Origin: an uncultured Selenomonadaceae bacterium
GTDB lineage: Bacteria; Bacillota; Negativicutes; Selenomonadales; Selenomonadaceae
Direction of reading: 5' to 3'
Length of the DNA: 17,384 nucleotides
Assembly: GCA_905233325.1 (NCBI GenBank)
Contig: CAJODU010000018.1
Location: 1 to 17,384, forward strand
In this document: positions 7,754 through 14,082 of the stretch, piece by piece
Layout of the letters: every line of letters starts with the position of its first letter
How positions within the stretch are numbered: the stretch's first letter is position 1
Translations under genes and position numbers: made by a program
Notes under the pieces: model-generated
The model's database searches: none
What the model saw: only the letters and a program-made list of their open reading frames with translations
What the model was told of the DNA's origin: nothing

Positions 7754-8671
7754 TTAAGGAATCCAGATGAAGTCTGCAACAGCCTCATTACCGTCGCTTA
7801 TCAGCCTATTTTTGAAACGGGTGAGCGGTGCAACGACAGGGGATCCTATCACTCTCATCTTAAATCTGAGCAGGGGGTAGGAAATGTTGCCGAAAATTGG
7901 TATACGAGGCATTACATAATGTTGAAATTCCTGCTTGGCGAGACCATAGTCAATAGTAAAAGCCGCTCTGTAGCCGACATCACGGCTCAAGTCCTCAACT
8001 TCCTTAGTGTAAAGACCACCAGGATAAGCGACGAATTTGGCAGGTTTCTTGAGATACCACTCAATAGCCTGTTTGGAGCTGTAGAGTTGATTGCGAATCT
8101 CATACGACGAAAGACGAGAATCAGTTAAGTCAAAGTTGCTGAGAGTATGGCTCTCAATGTCCACTAATCCGCTTGATTGCAACTCTCTCACCTGTGCCCA
8201 AGTAAGGTAATCGGGATAGAGGTTGATATAATCAGTGATGACCAGCAGAGTAGCCTTGATCTTGTACTTCTGGAGGATAGGGTAGACGTTTTTGTAAAAA
8301 TCAGCATAGCCGTTGTCAAATGTAATAATGATGGACTTATCCGGCAAAGTTGACTTGTTTGCCGCCTCTGTAGCAGTGATTCCTTCATTTTGAGCAGGTT
8401 GATCGTTTGCGGCTGCGATAGGATCAGGAGGAGTGTCGCCCCAGGCGTCCAAAAGTTCATCTGGTGTTATAAAGTGGTAACCGTTGTCAACGAGGAATTT
8501 CATCTGAGCGTCAAAGTCGTCAACGGATAAAGTCAGTTGATCCTTGTCGATGTTGTTGATTCGATGATAGGCGAGAATTGGCACGCCGCCGCTGTCTCTG
8601 GCAAACAGCCAGCCGACAAATCCACCGACCATAGCGAGAACTACTATGATAACAATCAGTAAATTTTTCAT
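7754..8671 (-). CDS. Membrane-anchored polysaccharide-deacetylase-fold protein, degenerate metal site
   Basis: The NodB-like (carbohydrate esterase 4) fold is recognisable by ILAYHRI near the N-terminus, ITFDNGYADFY (116-126), the HT box at 175-179, VAYPGG (214-219) and MPRIPI late in the protein. The 305-residue protein begins with an uncleaved-looking hydrophobic anchor (residues 3-23), so it should sit outside the membrane. CE4 enzymes bind metal with Asp-His-His in TFDDG and HTxxH. Here these read TFD119-N120-G and H175-T-L-S-N179, so two of three ligands are Asn. It may be inactive, use another metal geometry, or act as a binding protein. A low-complexity insert (about 78-110, rich in P, A, N and D) lies before the first motif. 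AGGAGA precedes the ATG by 7 bases. It is the first gene of the envelope operon, with a consensus promoter upstream. Confidence 0.88.
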   Translation of the reverse strand: MKNLLIVIIVVLAMVGGFVGWLFARDSGGVPILAYHRINNIDKDQLTLSVDDFDAQMKFLVDNGYHFITPDELLDAWGDTPPDPIAAANDQPAQNEGITATEAANKSTLPDKSIIITFDNGYADFYKNVYPILQKYKIKATLLVITDYINLYPDYLTWAQVRELQSSGLVDIESHTLSNFDLTDSRLSSYEIRNQLYSSKQAIEWYLKKPAKFVAYPGGLYTKEVEDLSRDVGYRAAFTIDYGLAKQEFQHYVMPRIPIFGNISYPLLRFKMRVIGSPVVAPLTRFKNRLISDGNEAVADFIWIP

Positions 8672-8718
8672 TTGCCATTCTCCTAAAACGTTTTCAGTAT
8701 ATTTTCATTCTTGGATAT

Positions 8719-8747
8719 AATATATAATACAATGAGCAAACTGTCAA
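8719..8747 (-). promoter_or_regulatory. Promoter of the deacetylase-murQ-mupG-NlpC/P60 operon
   Basis: Read on the minus strand, TTGACA (8747-8742) is followed after 17 bases by TATATT (8724-8719). The 5' leader before the deacetylase ATG at 8671 would be about 40 bases. The promoter is divergent from the rimP promoter, whose -35 box starts 27 bases away. Confidence 0.65.
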
Positions 8748-8773
8748 GGTTTATGGCAAATTTTTCTTACTTA

Positions 8774-8802
8774 TTGACAAACTATCTGTAATTTGCTATA
8801 CT
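8774..8802 (+). promoter_or_regulatory. Consensus promoter of the rimP-nusA-infB operon
   Basis: A perfect TTGACA (8774-8779) and TATACT (8797-8802) lie 17 bases apart, a very strong housekeeping promoter. Transcription should start near 8809, giving a leader of about 130 bases before rimP. Confidence 0.8.
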
Positions 8803-8813
8803 GACGATAGTTT
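8779..8813. repeat. Inverted repeat spanning the rimP promoter, possible operator
   Basis: AAACTATC (8779-8786) and GATAGTTT (8806-8813) form a perfect 8-base inverted repeat. It runs from the end of the -35 box to just past the expected start site, with the -10 box inside. A dimeric regulator could bind here. With A/T-rich arms it may also be chance. Confidence 0.4.
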
Positions 8814-8939
8814 ATGTGTGATTTGTACACCTTCGGGTGTCAACATTGAGTAGAAGTTGACCGGAGAGTGGGCGTTGTGTCCACTCTTTCAAATTGTATG
8901 GAATATATCAATTCAGAAATATTTGCCTTGGAGGAGAAA
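8809..8939 (+). promoter_or_regulatory. Structured 5' leader of the rimP operon
   Basis: The untranslated leader holds two hairpins. The first is ACACC-TTCG-GGTGT (8827-8840), closed by a very stable C(UUCG)G tetraloop. The second pairs GGAGAGTGG (8863-8871) with CCACTCTTT (8881-8889), seven Watson-Crick pairs plus two G-U pairs around a 9-base loop. TTTCAAATTG follows, a weak U-tract at best. The layout suggests attenuation or RNA-based feedback on the NusA/IF2 operon, but no terminator/antiterminator switch is obvious. An in-frame GTG at 8868 lies inside the second hairpin and is not the rimP start. Confidence 0.5.
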
Positions 8940-9386
8940 ATGTCAAACATAGAAACTAAAGTCGAGCAGCTCGTCACTGAAATTCTTAAAAATCATTCGG
9001 AGATTGAGCTGGTTGATGTTGAGTACGTCAAAGAGCGCGACTGGTATCTCAGAATCTATATAGACAAGTCCGGCGGCATAGGACTGGACGATTGCCAAAA
9101 GTTCAGTGAAGAGTTCGGCAAAGTTTTGGATAGAGAGGCTGTTATAAATGGTTCCTACATTTTGGAAGTCTCCTCACCGGGACTGGATCGACTTTTAAAG
9201 AAAGAACGAGATTTCGTTAGAGAGCGTGGCAAGAAGGTCGATGTAACATTTTATGCTCCATTTAACGGCAAGAAACAAATAATCGGTGTATTGACGGGCT
9301 TTGACGGTACAACCCTCACCCTCGACGATATTGATTTGATCCCAATGGATAAGGTTGCCTCTGTCCGTCTGCATATAGATTTCTGA
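8940..9386 (+). CDS. rimP: Ribosome maturation factor RimP
   Basis: RimP is a cytosolic assembly factor for the 30S ribosomal subunit. The ATG at 8940 is chosen because GGAGG (8930-8934) lies 5 bases before it and the protein then starts at the usual place (SNIETKVEQLVTEILKN). Upstream in-frame codons back to a GTG at 8868 fall in a leader hairpin. The product has 148 residues. The N-terminal alpha/beta domain carries ELVDVEYVKERDWYLRIYID and the family signature SYILEVSSPGLDRLLKKERDF. The C-terminal SH3-like barrel (about 90-148) contains GVLTGFDGTTLTL. It is the first gene of the operon, 57 bases before nusA, the standard order in Bacillota. Confidence 0.95.
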   Translation: MSNIETKVEQLVTEILKNHSEIELVDVEYVKERDWYLRIYIDKSGGIGLDDCQKFSEEFGKVLDREAVINGSYILEVSSPGLDRLLKKERDFVRERGKKVDVTFYAPFNGKKQIIGVLTGFDGTTLTLDDIDLIPMDKVASVRLHIDF

Positions 9387-9443
9387 TTGAGAATTGAGAA
9401 CGCAGGATTGACCTGTATTCTGACTAATTTGGAGGATACAAAT

Positions 9444-10577
9444 TTGGTTAGTAAAAAGATCGTTCAAGAAAAAGTTGATTTTTTGGAAGCATTGAAGAAA
9501 TTATGTATAGAGCGCGATGTCTCAACTGATATGATGTTTGATGCCATTGAGTCCGCGCTTGTTGTCGCCTACAAAAAAAATTTCGACACTGCCCAAAATG
9601 TTGAAGTAAGCCTTAACCGTGAGACCGGTGCTTATCACGTTTACGCTCTCAAGGACGTTGTTGACGAGGTTATCGATCCCATAAGGCAGATCACAATCTC
9701 TGCGGCACAGGAGATAGATCCTCACTATGAGGAAGGCGATGTTGTCAGGATTGAAGTTACACCGAGAAACTTCGGCAGGATTGCGGCTCAAGCAGCGAAA
9801 CAATTCGTCGTTCAGAAGATCAGGGAAGTTGAGCGCGGTATGCTCTACGACGAATTCAGCGGCAAGGCAAATGATATAGTCAGCGGCACAATAGTCAGAA
9901 TTGAAAATAATGACGTTATAATCGACATAGGCAAGGCTGAAGCTGTCCTGCTGCCGAGTGAGCAGATAATTGGCGAGGATTACTCTGTTGGAAAGTACAT
10001 CAAGGCCTATATTGCTGAAGTCAAGAAAGGCAGCAAGGGACCTCAAATTTTCGTTTCAAGAACACACCCGGGGCTTTTAAAACGTCTGTTTGAGCTTGAA
10101 GTTCCGGAGATACAGGAGGGTATAATTGAGATCAAGTCTATTGTGCGTGAGCCGGGTATGCGTTCAAAAGTCTCTGTCCTCAGCAAGGACGAGAACATAG
10201 AACCCGTCGGTACCTGTATTGGCAACAAAGGCGTGAGAGTTCAGGCTATTGTCAATGAGATTGGCGGACAGGAGAAGATTGATCTCATTAAATGGGATCC
10301 CGAACCCGGCAAGTACATAGCCAACGCCCTCAGCCCTTCAAAAGTCAAGGTAGTTTGGGTTGATGAGGCTGAAAAAGTTGCAAGGGTAGTTGTTCCGAAT
10401 AATCAGCTTTCACTGGCAATAGGCAAAGAAGGGCAGAATGCAAGGCTTGTCGCAAAACTTACAGGGTGGAAGATTGACATCAAGAGTGTGGAACAGTCCA
10501 GAGAGCTTGAAGTGCCTGAAGGTATGCAGAAAGTCCAGCTCAGAAACAAGAAGAACAGGAACAGGAGAAAAAGATAG
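9444..10577 (+). CDS. nusA: Transcription termination/antitermination factor NusA
   Basis: NusA binds RNA polymerase and nascent RNA and controls pausing, termination and antitermination. The TTG at 9444 is preferred: GGAGG (9431-9435) lies 8 bases upstream and the protein then begins near the usual point. A TTG at 9387, directly after the rimP stop, lacks a site. The 377-residue product resembles the short Bacillus form (371). The RNA-polymerase-binding N-terminal domain covers about 1-125. The S1 domain is at about 135-200 (VSGTIVRIENNDVIIDIGKA). KH1 is marked by REPGMRSKVSV and PVGTCIGNKGVRVQAI, and KH2 by NQLSLAIGKEGQNARLVAKL. It ends in a basic tail (RNKKNRNRRKR). The acidic C-terminal repeats of the E. 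coli protein are absent, as in other Bacillota. Confidence 0.95.
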   Translation: MVSKKIVQEKVDFLEALKKLCIERDVSTDMMFDAIESALVVAYKKNFDTAQNVEVSLNRETGAYHVYALKDVVDEVIDPIRQITISAAQEIDPHYEEGDVVRIEVTPRNFGRIAAQAAKQFVVQKIREVERGMLYDEFSGKANDIVSGTIVRIENNDVIIDIGKAEAVLLPSEQIIGEDYSVGKYIKAYIAEVKKGSKGPQIFVSRTHPGLLKRLFELEVPEIQEGIIEIKSIVREPGMRSKVSVLSKDENIEPVGTCIGNKGVRVQAIVNEIGGQEKIDLIKWDPEPGKYIANALSPSKVKVVWVDEAEKVARVVVPNNQLSLAIGKEGQNARLVAKLTGWKIDIKSVEQSRELEVPEGMQKVQLRNKKNRNRRKR

Positions 10578-10583
10578 CTTGAG

Positions 10584-10865
10584 ATGGCAGAATCAAAGAC
10601 CAAGAAACTCATTTGCCAACGTGCCTGTATAGGCTGCCGCAAGGTGCAGGACAAGCAGGAGATGATCCGAATTGTGCGTACACCGGAGGGAATAGTGAAA
10701 ATAGATCTAACCGGTAAGGCGTCGGGTCGCGGTGCCTATATTTGTAAAAAAAACGAATGTCTCAAGGTTGCCTTGAAACGTCATCAACTTGACCGTGCTT
10801 TCAAAATCAAGGTGCCTGTAGATATTTATGATAGAATCAATGAGGAACTAGAGAGGAAAGAATAG
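10584..10865 (+). CDS. ylxR: YlxR family RNA-binding protein
   Basis: A 93-residue protein of the YlxR/DUF448 family, found between nusA and infB in Bacillota. The conserved pattern is present: RACIGCRKVQDKQEMIRIVR, then GKASGRGAYICKKNEC and a basic helix ending DRAFKI. The family is a small nucleic-acid-binding fold. Its members have been implicated in RNA binding and, in Bacillus, in broad transcriptional effects, but its exact job is not settled. The ATG lies 6 bases after the nusA stop and has no good ribosome binding site in the usual window, so it may be translated by coupling to nusA. The L7Ae-like ylxQ that often comes next is absent. Confidence 0.93.
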   Translation: MAESKTKKLICQRACIGCRKVQDKQEMIRIVRTPEGIVKIDLTGKASGRGAYICKKNECLKVALKRHQLDRAFKIKVPVDIYDRINEELERKE

Positions 10866-10948
10866 AGAATGGAAAATAGGGAAGAGAGTAAATCTGCCGA
10901 TTCTAAGAACTATTCACTATTCCCTCATCACTAACCGGGGGTGGATAT
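10866..10948 (+). other. Gap between ylxR and infB with a short tandem repeat
   Basis: These 83 bases hold a tandem ACTATTC pair (10909-10922), AGGGAA and TTCCCT as a loose inverted repeat, and the infB ribosome binding site GGGGGTGG (10937-10944). No reading frame for the usual ylxQ gene can be found here. Confidence 0.5.
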
Positions 10949-13750
10949 ATGTCGAAAACCCAAAAGTATAGGATATTTGAGTTAGCCAAGGAACTAAATC
11001 AAGACAGCAAACAGTTGGTGGATTTTTTAAAAAGGCATAAGATCAAGGTGGCGAATACTTTCAGCTCCATAGATGAAGAGGCCTACCAACTTGTCAAAAG
11101 TTCGTTTGTGAAGAGAGCTAAGCCCGAAAAATCTGACAATAAGGCAGAAACACCGGCAAAGCCCGCCGCACAAGCAACAAATACACAGGCGGCGTCTGCA
11201 CAGCCTCAACAGTCCCAACAAAAGCAGAATGATAAATATAATCGCGACAATAAGCGTCCTAAGTATAGACGCCAGAAACCGCAGGGACAAGCTGCTCCGC
11301 AATCTCAACCTCAATCGGAACTATCTCAACCTCAAAAGCCGCAAGAGACGATCTCCTTAAAGCCGGAGGCTAAGACTGAGGATAGACGTCAAGAGTCCCC
11401 AAATAATCGCGATCGTCAAGACCGCCAAGATCGTCAAGACCGTCAGGAAAGGCAAAATCGTCAAGAACGAGCAGACAGGCAGGATCGCGGAGAGCGTCAG
11501 GATAGGCAAGAAAGACAGGACAGACGCAGAGATCGCGACAACCGCGATAATCGTGAGTTTGCTGAGGAGCGAGAAGGTCGCGGCTCTGAAGGAAGGCGTG
11601 GTGACCGCTTTGAACGCGGAGACCGCCAAGGCAGAGATCGTGACCGCAATGAACGTGAAGACAGAACTGAGCGTTCAGAACGCGGTGAACGCGGCAATCG
11701 TCATGGCAGCAAAGATTCCAAGCGCGGAGATCACGAAAACCGCGATCGTGGAGAACGCGGCGGCAAGGAAGGACGCCGCAATCGTGGCGACGGTGACGGA
11801 GAGCGCGGTCAAGGCAGGAATCGCGACAAGCGTGGCGGTAAGGACTTCAAAAATGCAGGGCAGAAGAATCAAGGCGGTTACAACAATGCCGCTGTTGCTC
11901 GTCTGCCCAAAAAGAAGAAGAAAGGGCAAGTCGTTCACAAGGCTGAGATTGCAAGACCTACTCACATCAAAGTTGGCGAGATGATTGCCGTCAAAGACCT
12001 TGCCAGCAAGATGAGTGCCACTGCGGCCGAAGTTATCAAAAAGCTCCTTCTGATGGGCGTTATTGCAAACCTCAACCAGGAGATTGACTTCGACACTGCG
12101 ACCCTCGTTGCCGGTGAGTTCGGCGTCACTGTTGAAGAACTGCCGCCGGAAGTTGATCCTACCCTCATTCCTGAGATTGAGGACGACGAGCATGATTTGA
12201 AACTCAGACCGCCTGTTGTGACGGTTATGGGGCACGTTGATCACGGCAAGACCTCACTTCTGGACGTTATCCGCAAGACCTCCGTCACCAAGAGCGAGGC
12301 GGGCGGAATTACCCAGCACATTGGTGCCTATCAAGTCAGTATCAACAACAAGAAGATTGTCTTCCTTGATACGCCGGGTCATGAGGCCTTCACTGCTATG
12401 CGTGCACGCGGTGCCCAGGTCACTGATATTGCTGTCCTGGTCGTTGCGGCTGATGATGGCGTTATGCCGCAGACGGTTGAGGCTATCAATCACGCTAAAT
12501 CTGCAGGTGTGCCGATCATTGTCGCTATCAACAAGATTGACAAACCAGGGGCTAATCCTGAACGTGTCAAGCAGGAGCTTATGGAGCATGAGCTTGTTCC
12601 CGAAGAGTACGGCGGTCAGACTATGATGATTCCTGTCTCCGCAAAGAAGCAGATGGGCATTGAGGATTTGCTTGAAGGTATTCTTCTGACGGCTGAGGTT
12701 GAGGAACTTAAGGCAAACCCGAACCGTGAGGCTCGCGGTGTTATCATTGAGGCACAGCTTGACAAGGGCAGAGGCCCCGTTGCTACAGTTTTGGTGCAGA
12801 ATGGTACATTGAAGATTGGTGACTCTATCGTCGCCGGAACTACCCACGGCAAGGTCAGAGCTATGATTAACGACCGCGGCGACAATGTCAAGAAGGCCGG
12901 CCCCTCCGTGCCTGTTGAGGTTTTGGGCTTGAATGATGTTCCTGCAGCAGGTGATATTCTCGCTGCCCTCGATGAAAAGCAGGCAAAATCCATTGCAGAG
13001 CACAGACAAGCACAAGCAAGAACTGAGCTTATCCGCAAGAAGAAGGTATCACTTGACGATCTCTTCCAGCAGATCCAAGCTGGTGCAATCAAAGATCTCA
13101 ACATTGTCATCAAAGCTGATGTGCAAGGCTCCATTGAGGCACTCTCCAGTTCGCTCCTTCAGCTCAACAAAAACGATGAAGTTCGCGTTACAATCGTTCA
13201 CAGCGGCGTTGGTGCCGTCAATGAATCGGATATTATGCTGGCGTCCGCATCAAATGCACTTATAATCGCTTTCAACGTCAGACCGGACAACAATGCTCGT
13301 CGCCTGGCAGATACCGAAAATATCGATATTCGTACTTACAGAGTTATCTATGACGCCATTGGTGACGTCAAGGCTGCAATGAGTGGACTTCTCGCTCCCA
13401 AGTTTAAGGAAGTTATCCAAGGCAGAGTTGAGATTCGCAAGGTTATGAAGTTCTCCAAGGCTCTGGTTGCGGGTTCTTACGTCCTTGACGGCAAGATTTT
13501 CAATAATTCCAAGATTCGTATCTTGAGAGATAATATAGAGGTGTTTGACGGGCTGATTGATTCGCTCAGAAGATTCAAAGATGAGGTCAAAGAGGTTGCT
13601 GCCGGTTATGAGTGCGGTATCTCAATAGTTGACTTCCGCGATTTCAAAGAGGGCGATATAATTGAGGCTTACAAGATGGAAGAGATTGAGACTTCCATTG
13701 CAGATGTCAACAAAGAGGCTGAAGCTCGTCACGCCGCAGAGAATGTTTAA
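10949..13750 (+). CDS. infB: Translation initiation factor IF-2
   Basis: IF-2 is the GTPase that delivers initiator tRNA to the 30S subunit and promotes subunit joining. The ATG at 10949 follows GGGGGTGG by 4 bases. The 933-residue product has an IF2_N domain at 5-53 (YRIFELAKELNQDSKQLVDF). A long disordered linker (about 55-320) is rich first in Q, P and A, then in Arg/Asp and Arg/Gly. A second IF2_N domain lies at about 335-390. The GTPase domain has G1 GHVDHGKT (428-435), G3 DTPGH (474-478) and G4 NKID (528-531). Domains II, III and IV follow to the C-terminus (GYECGISIVDFRDFKEGDII). The linker is the only unusual part. The neighbours ylxQ and ylxP of Bacillus are missing on both sides. 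Confidence 0.97.
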   Translation: MSKTQKYRIFELAKELNQDSKQLVDFLKRHKIKVANTFSSIDEEAYQLVKSSFVKRAKPEKSDNKAETPAKPAAQATNTQAASAQPQQSQQKQNDKYNRDNKRPKYRRQKPQGQAAPQSQPQSELSQPQKPQETISLKPEAKTEDRRQESPNNRDRQDRQDRQDRQERQNRQERADRQDRGERQDRQERQDRRRDRDNRDNREFAEEREGRGSEGRRGDRFERGDRQGRDRDRNEREDRTERSERGERGNRHGSKDSKRGDHENRDRGERGGKEGRRNRGDGDGERGQGRNRDKRGGKDFKNAGQKNQGGYNNAAVARLPKKKKKGQVVHKAEIARPTHIKVGEMIAVKDLASKMSATAAEVIKKLLLMGVIANLNQEIDFDTATLVAGEFGVTVEELPPEVDPTLIPEIEDDEHDLKLRPPVVTVMGHVDHGKTSLLDVIRKTSVTKSEAGGITQHIGAYQVSINNKKIVFLDTPGHEAFTAMRARGAQVTDIAVLVVAADDGVMPQTVEAINHAKSAGVPIIVAINKIDKPGANPERVKQELMEHELVPEEYGGQTMMIPVSAKKQMGIEDLLEGILLTAEVEELKANPNREARGVIIEAQLDKGRGPVATVLVQNGTLKIGDSIVAGTTHGKVRAMINDRGDNVKKAGPSVPVEVLGLNDVPAAGDILAALDEKQAKSIAEHRQAQARTELIRKKKVSLDDLFQQIQAGAIKDLNIVIKADVQGSIEALSSSLLQLNKNDEVRVTIVHSGVGAVNESDIMLASASNALIIAFNVRPDNNARRLADTENIDIRTYRVIYDAIGDVKAAMSGLLAPKFKEVIQGRVEIRKVMKFSKALVAGSYVLDGKIFNNSKIRILRDNIEVFDGLIDSLRRFKDEVKEVAAGYECGISIVDFRDFKEGDIIEAYKMEEIETSIADVNKEAEARHAAENV
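11411..11527 (+). repeat. Nine-base tandem repeat coding for D/E-R-Q units in IF-2
   Basis: Thirteen consecutive 9-base units of the type GATCGTCAA, GACCGCCAA and GACCGTCAG encode three-residue repeats (DRQ, ERQ and variants) at about residues 155-193 of IF-2. The units diverge towards the 3' end, as expected for slippage followed by drift. Less regular Arg/Asp/Gly-rich sequence continues to about 11860. Confidence 0.8.
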
Positions 13751-13774
13751 TAATATATATTTATTATCAAATCC

Positions 13775-13803
13775 TTGACAATGCTCATTAAGAGTGATAA
13801 TAT
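13775..13803 (+). promoter_or_regulatory. Promoter of a short RNA antisense to the minus-strand peptide gene
   Basis: A perfect TTGACA (13775-13780) is followed after 17 bases by TAATAT (13798-13803). GATAAT (13796-13801) and TATAAA (13801-13806) are alternative -10 boxes with poorer spacing. It lies 24 bases after the infB stop and points towards the peptide gene at 13913-14002. Confidence 0.6.
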
Positions 13804-13808
13804 AAAAG

Positions 13809-13907
13809 TAGGAAAGTTCGATGTCGCATGTCGGTTTATCCTAAGGTTTTAGCTAGTAGTGAAGTGGTATTCTAGTGTCGCCGTGGACGTTAACGGCCTA
13901 TTTTTTT
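13809..13907 (+). ncRNA. Putative antisense RNA antitoxin
   Basis: The promoter at 13775-13803 and the intrinsic terminator at 13880-13907 define an RNA of about 100 bases with no convincing reading frame. A minus-strand mRNA for the peptide at 13913-14002 would run through this stretch in its 3' untranslated region, so the two RNAs could pair over up to 100 bases. This tail-to-tail layout is that of type I antitoxins such as RatA and SR4. The RNA contains the direct repeat ATGTCG-C-ATGTCG (13821-13833). The ends are inferred from the signals only. Confidence 0.5.
13880..13907 (+). terminator. Intrinsic terminator of the short RNA
   Basis: GCCGT (13880-13884) pairs with ACGGC (13893-13897) around an 8-base loop. 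CTA and then seven T residues (13901-13907) follow. It lies in the path of transcripts coming from infB, so it could also reduce read-through into rbfA. Confidence 0.65.
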
Positions 13908-13912
13908 AACTG

Positions 13913-14002
13913 CTACTTCTTAAAGAAGACAGCGTAGACTGCAATCGCAGTTTGGACGATCCCGACAAGAATCATAATGTCGTCAGCTGTGCGTTTGCTC
14001 AT
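13913..14002 (-). CDS. Putative small hydrophobic type I toxin (29 residues)
   Basis: A 29-codon reading frame starts at ATG 14002-14000 and ends with TAG 13915-13913. The product has a charged N-terminus (MSKRTADD), one hydrophobic span of about 19 residues (9-27, IMILVGIVQTAIAVYAVFF) and a KK end. These are features of single-span membrane toxins and holin-like toxins of Bacillota such as TxpA, BsrG and Fst. The ribosome binding site GGAGGTGA (14014-14007) matches the 16S rRNA end over 8 bases and ends 4 bases before the ATG. It is enclosed by its own minus-strand promoter and faced by a convergent short RNA gene. I do not recognise the peptide as a named family member. A harmless small membrane protein is the alternative. 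Confidence 0.62.
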   Translation of the reverse strand: MSKRTADDIMILVGIVQTAIAVYAVFFKK

Positions 14003-14009
14003 GCTGTCA

Positions 14010-14023
14010 CCTCCCGCAGGAGG
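14010..14023 (-). promoter_or_regulatory. Hairpin enclosing the toxin ribosome binding site
   Basis: On the minus-strand RNA, CCTCC (14023-14019) and GGAGG (14014-14010) can pair around a TGCG loop, hiding the core of the Shine-Dalgarno site. Occlusion of this kind limits translation in several known type I toxin mRNAs. The stem is only 5 pairs long. Confidence 0.45.
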
Positions 14024-14053
14024 AAGCCTACCACCGAACTATTCCTTAATATG

Positions 14054-14082
14054 ATTTTATCATTATATTTTCATAATGTCAA
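14054..14082 (-). promoter_or_regulatory. Promoter of the minus-strand peptide gene
   Basis: On the minus strand a perfect TTGACA (14082-14077) is followed after 17 bases by TAAAAT (14059-14054). Transcription would start near 14047, giving a leader of about 45 bases before the peptide ATG. The -35 box ends 27 bases before the rbfA start codon. Confidence 0.65.

Noticed and set aside
8814..8849. Eleven-codon frame at the very 5' end of the rimP leader
   Set aside because: No ribosome binding site, overlaps the UUCG hairpin, and its composition gives no hint of a regulatory leader peptide.
9387..9443. TTG directly after the rimP stop as nusA start
   Set aside because: No binding site, and the 19 added residues do not resemble NusA; GGAGG at 9431 fits TTG 9444.
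10909..10922. Tandem ACTATTC as start of a CRISPR-like or mobile repeat
   Set aside because: Only two copies of 7 bases, no spacer structure and no other copy noticed in the window.
11027..12244. Several antisense and +1 frames across infB
   Set aside because: They mirror the Arg/Asp repeat and the codon bias of infB, have repetitive composition and lack binding sites.
13821..13844. Seven-codon frame (MSHVGLS) after AGGAAAG in the plus-strand short RNA
   Set aside because: Too short to judge, and the direct repeat in this stretch explains the ATG. The RNA is better explained as non-coding.
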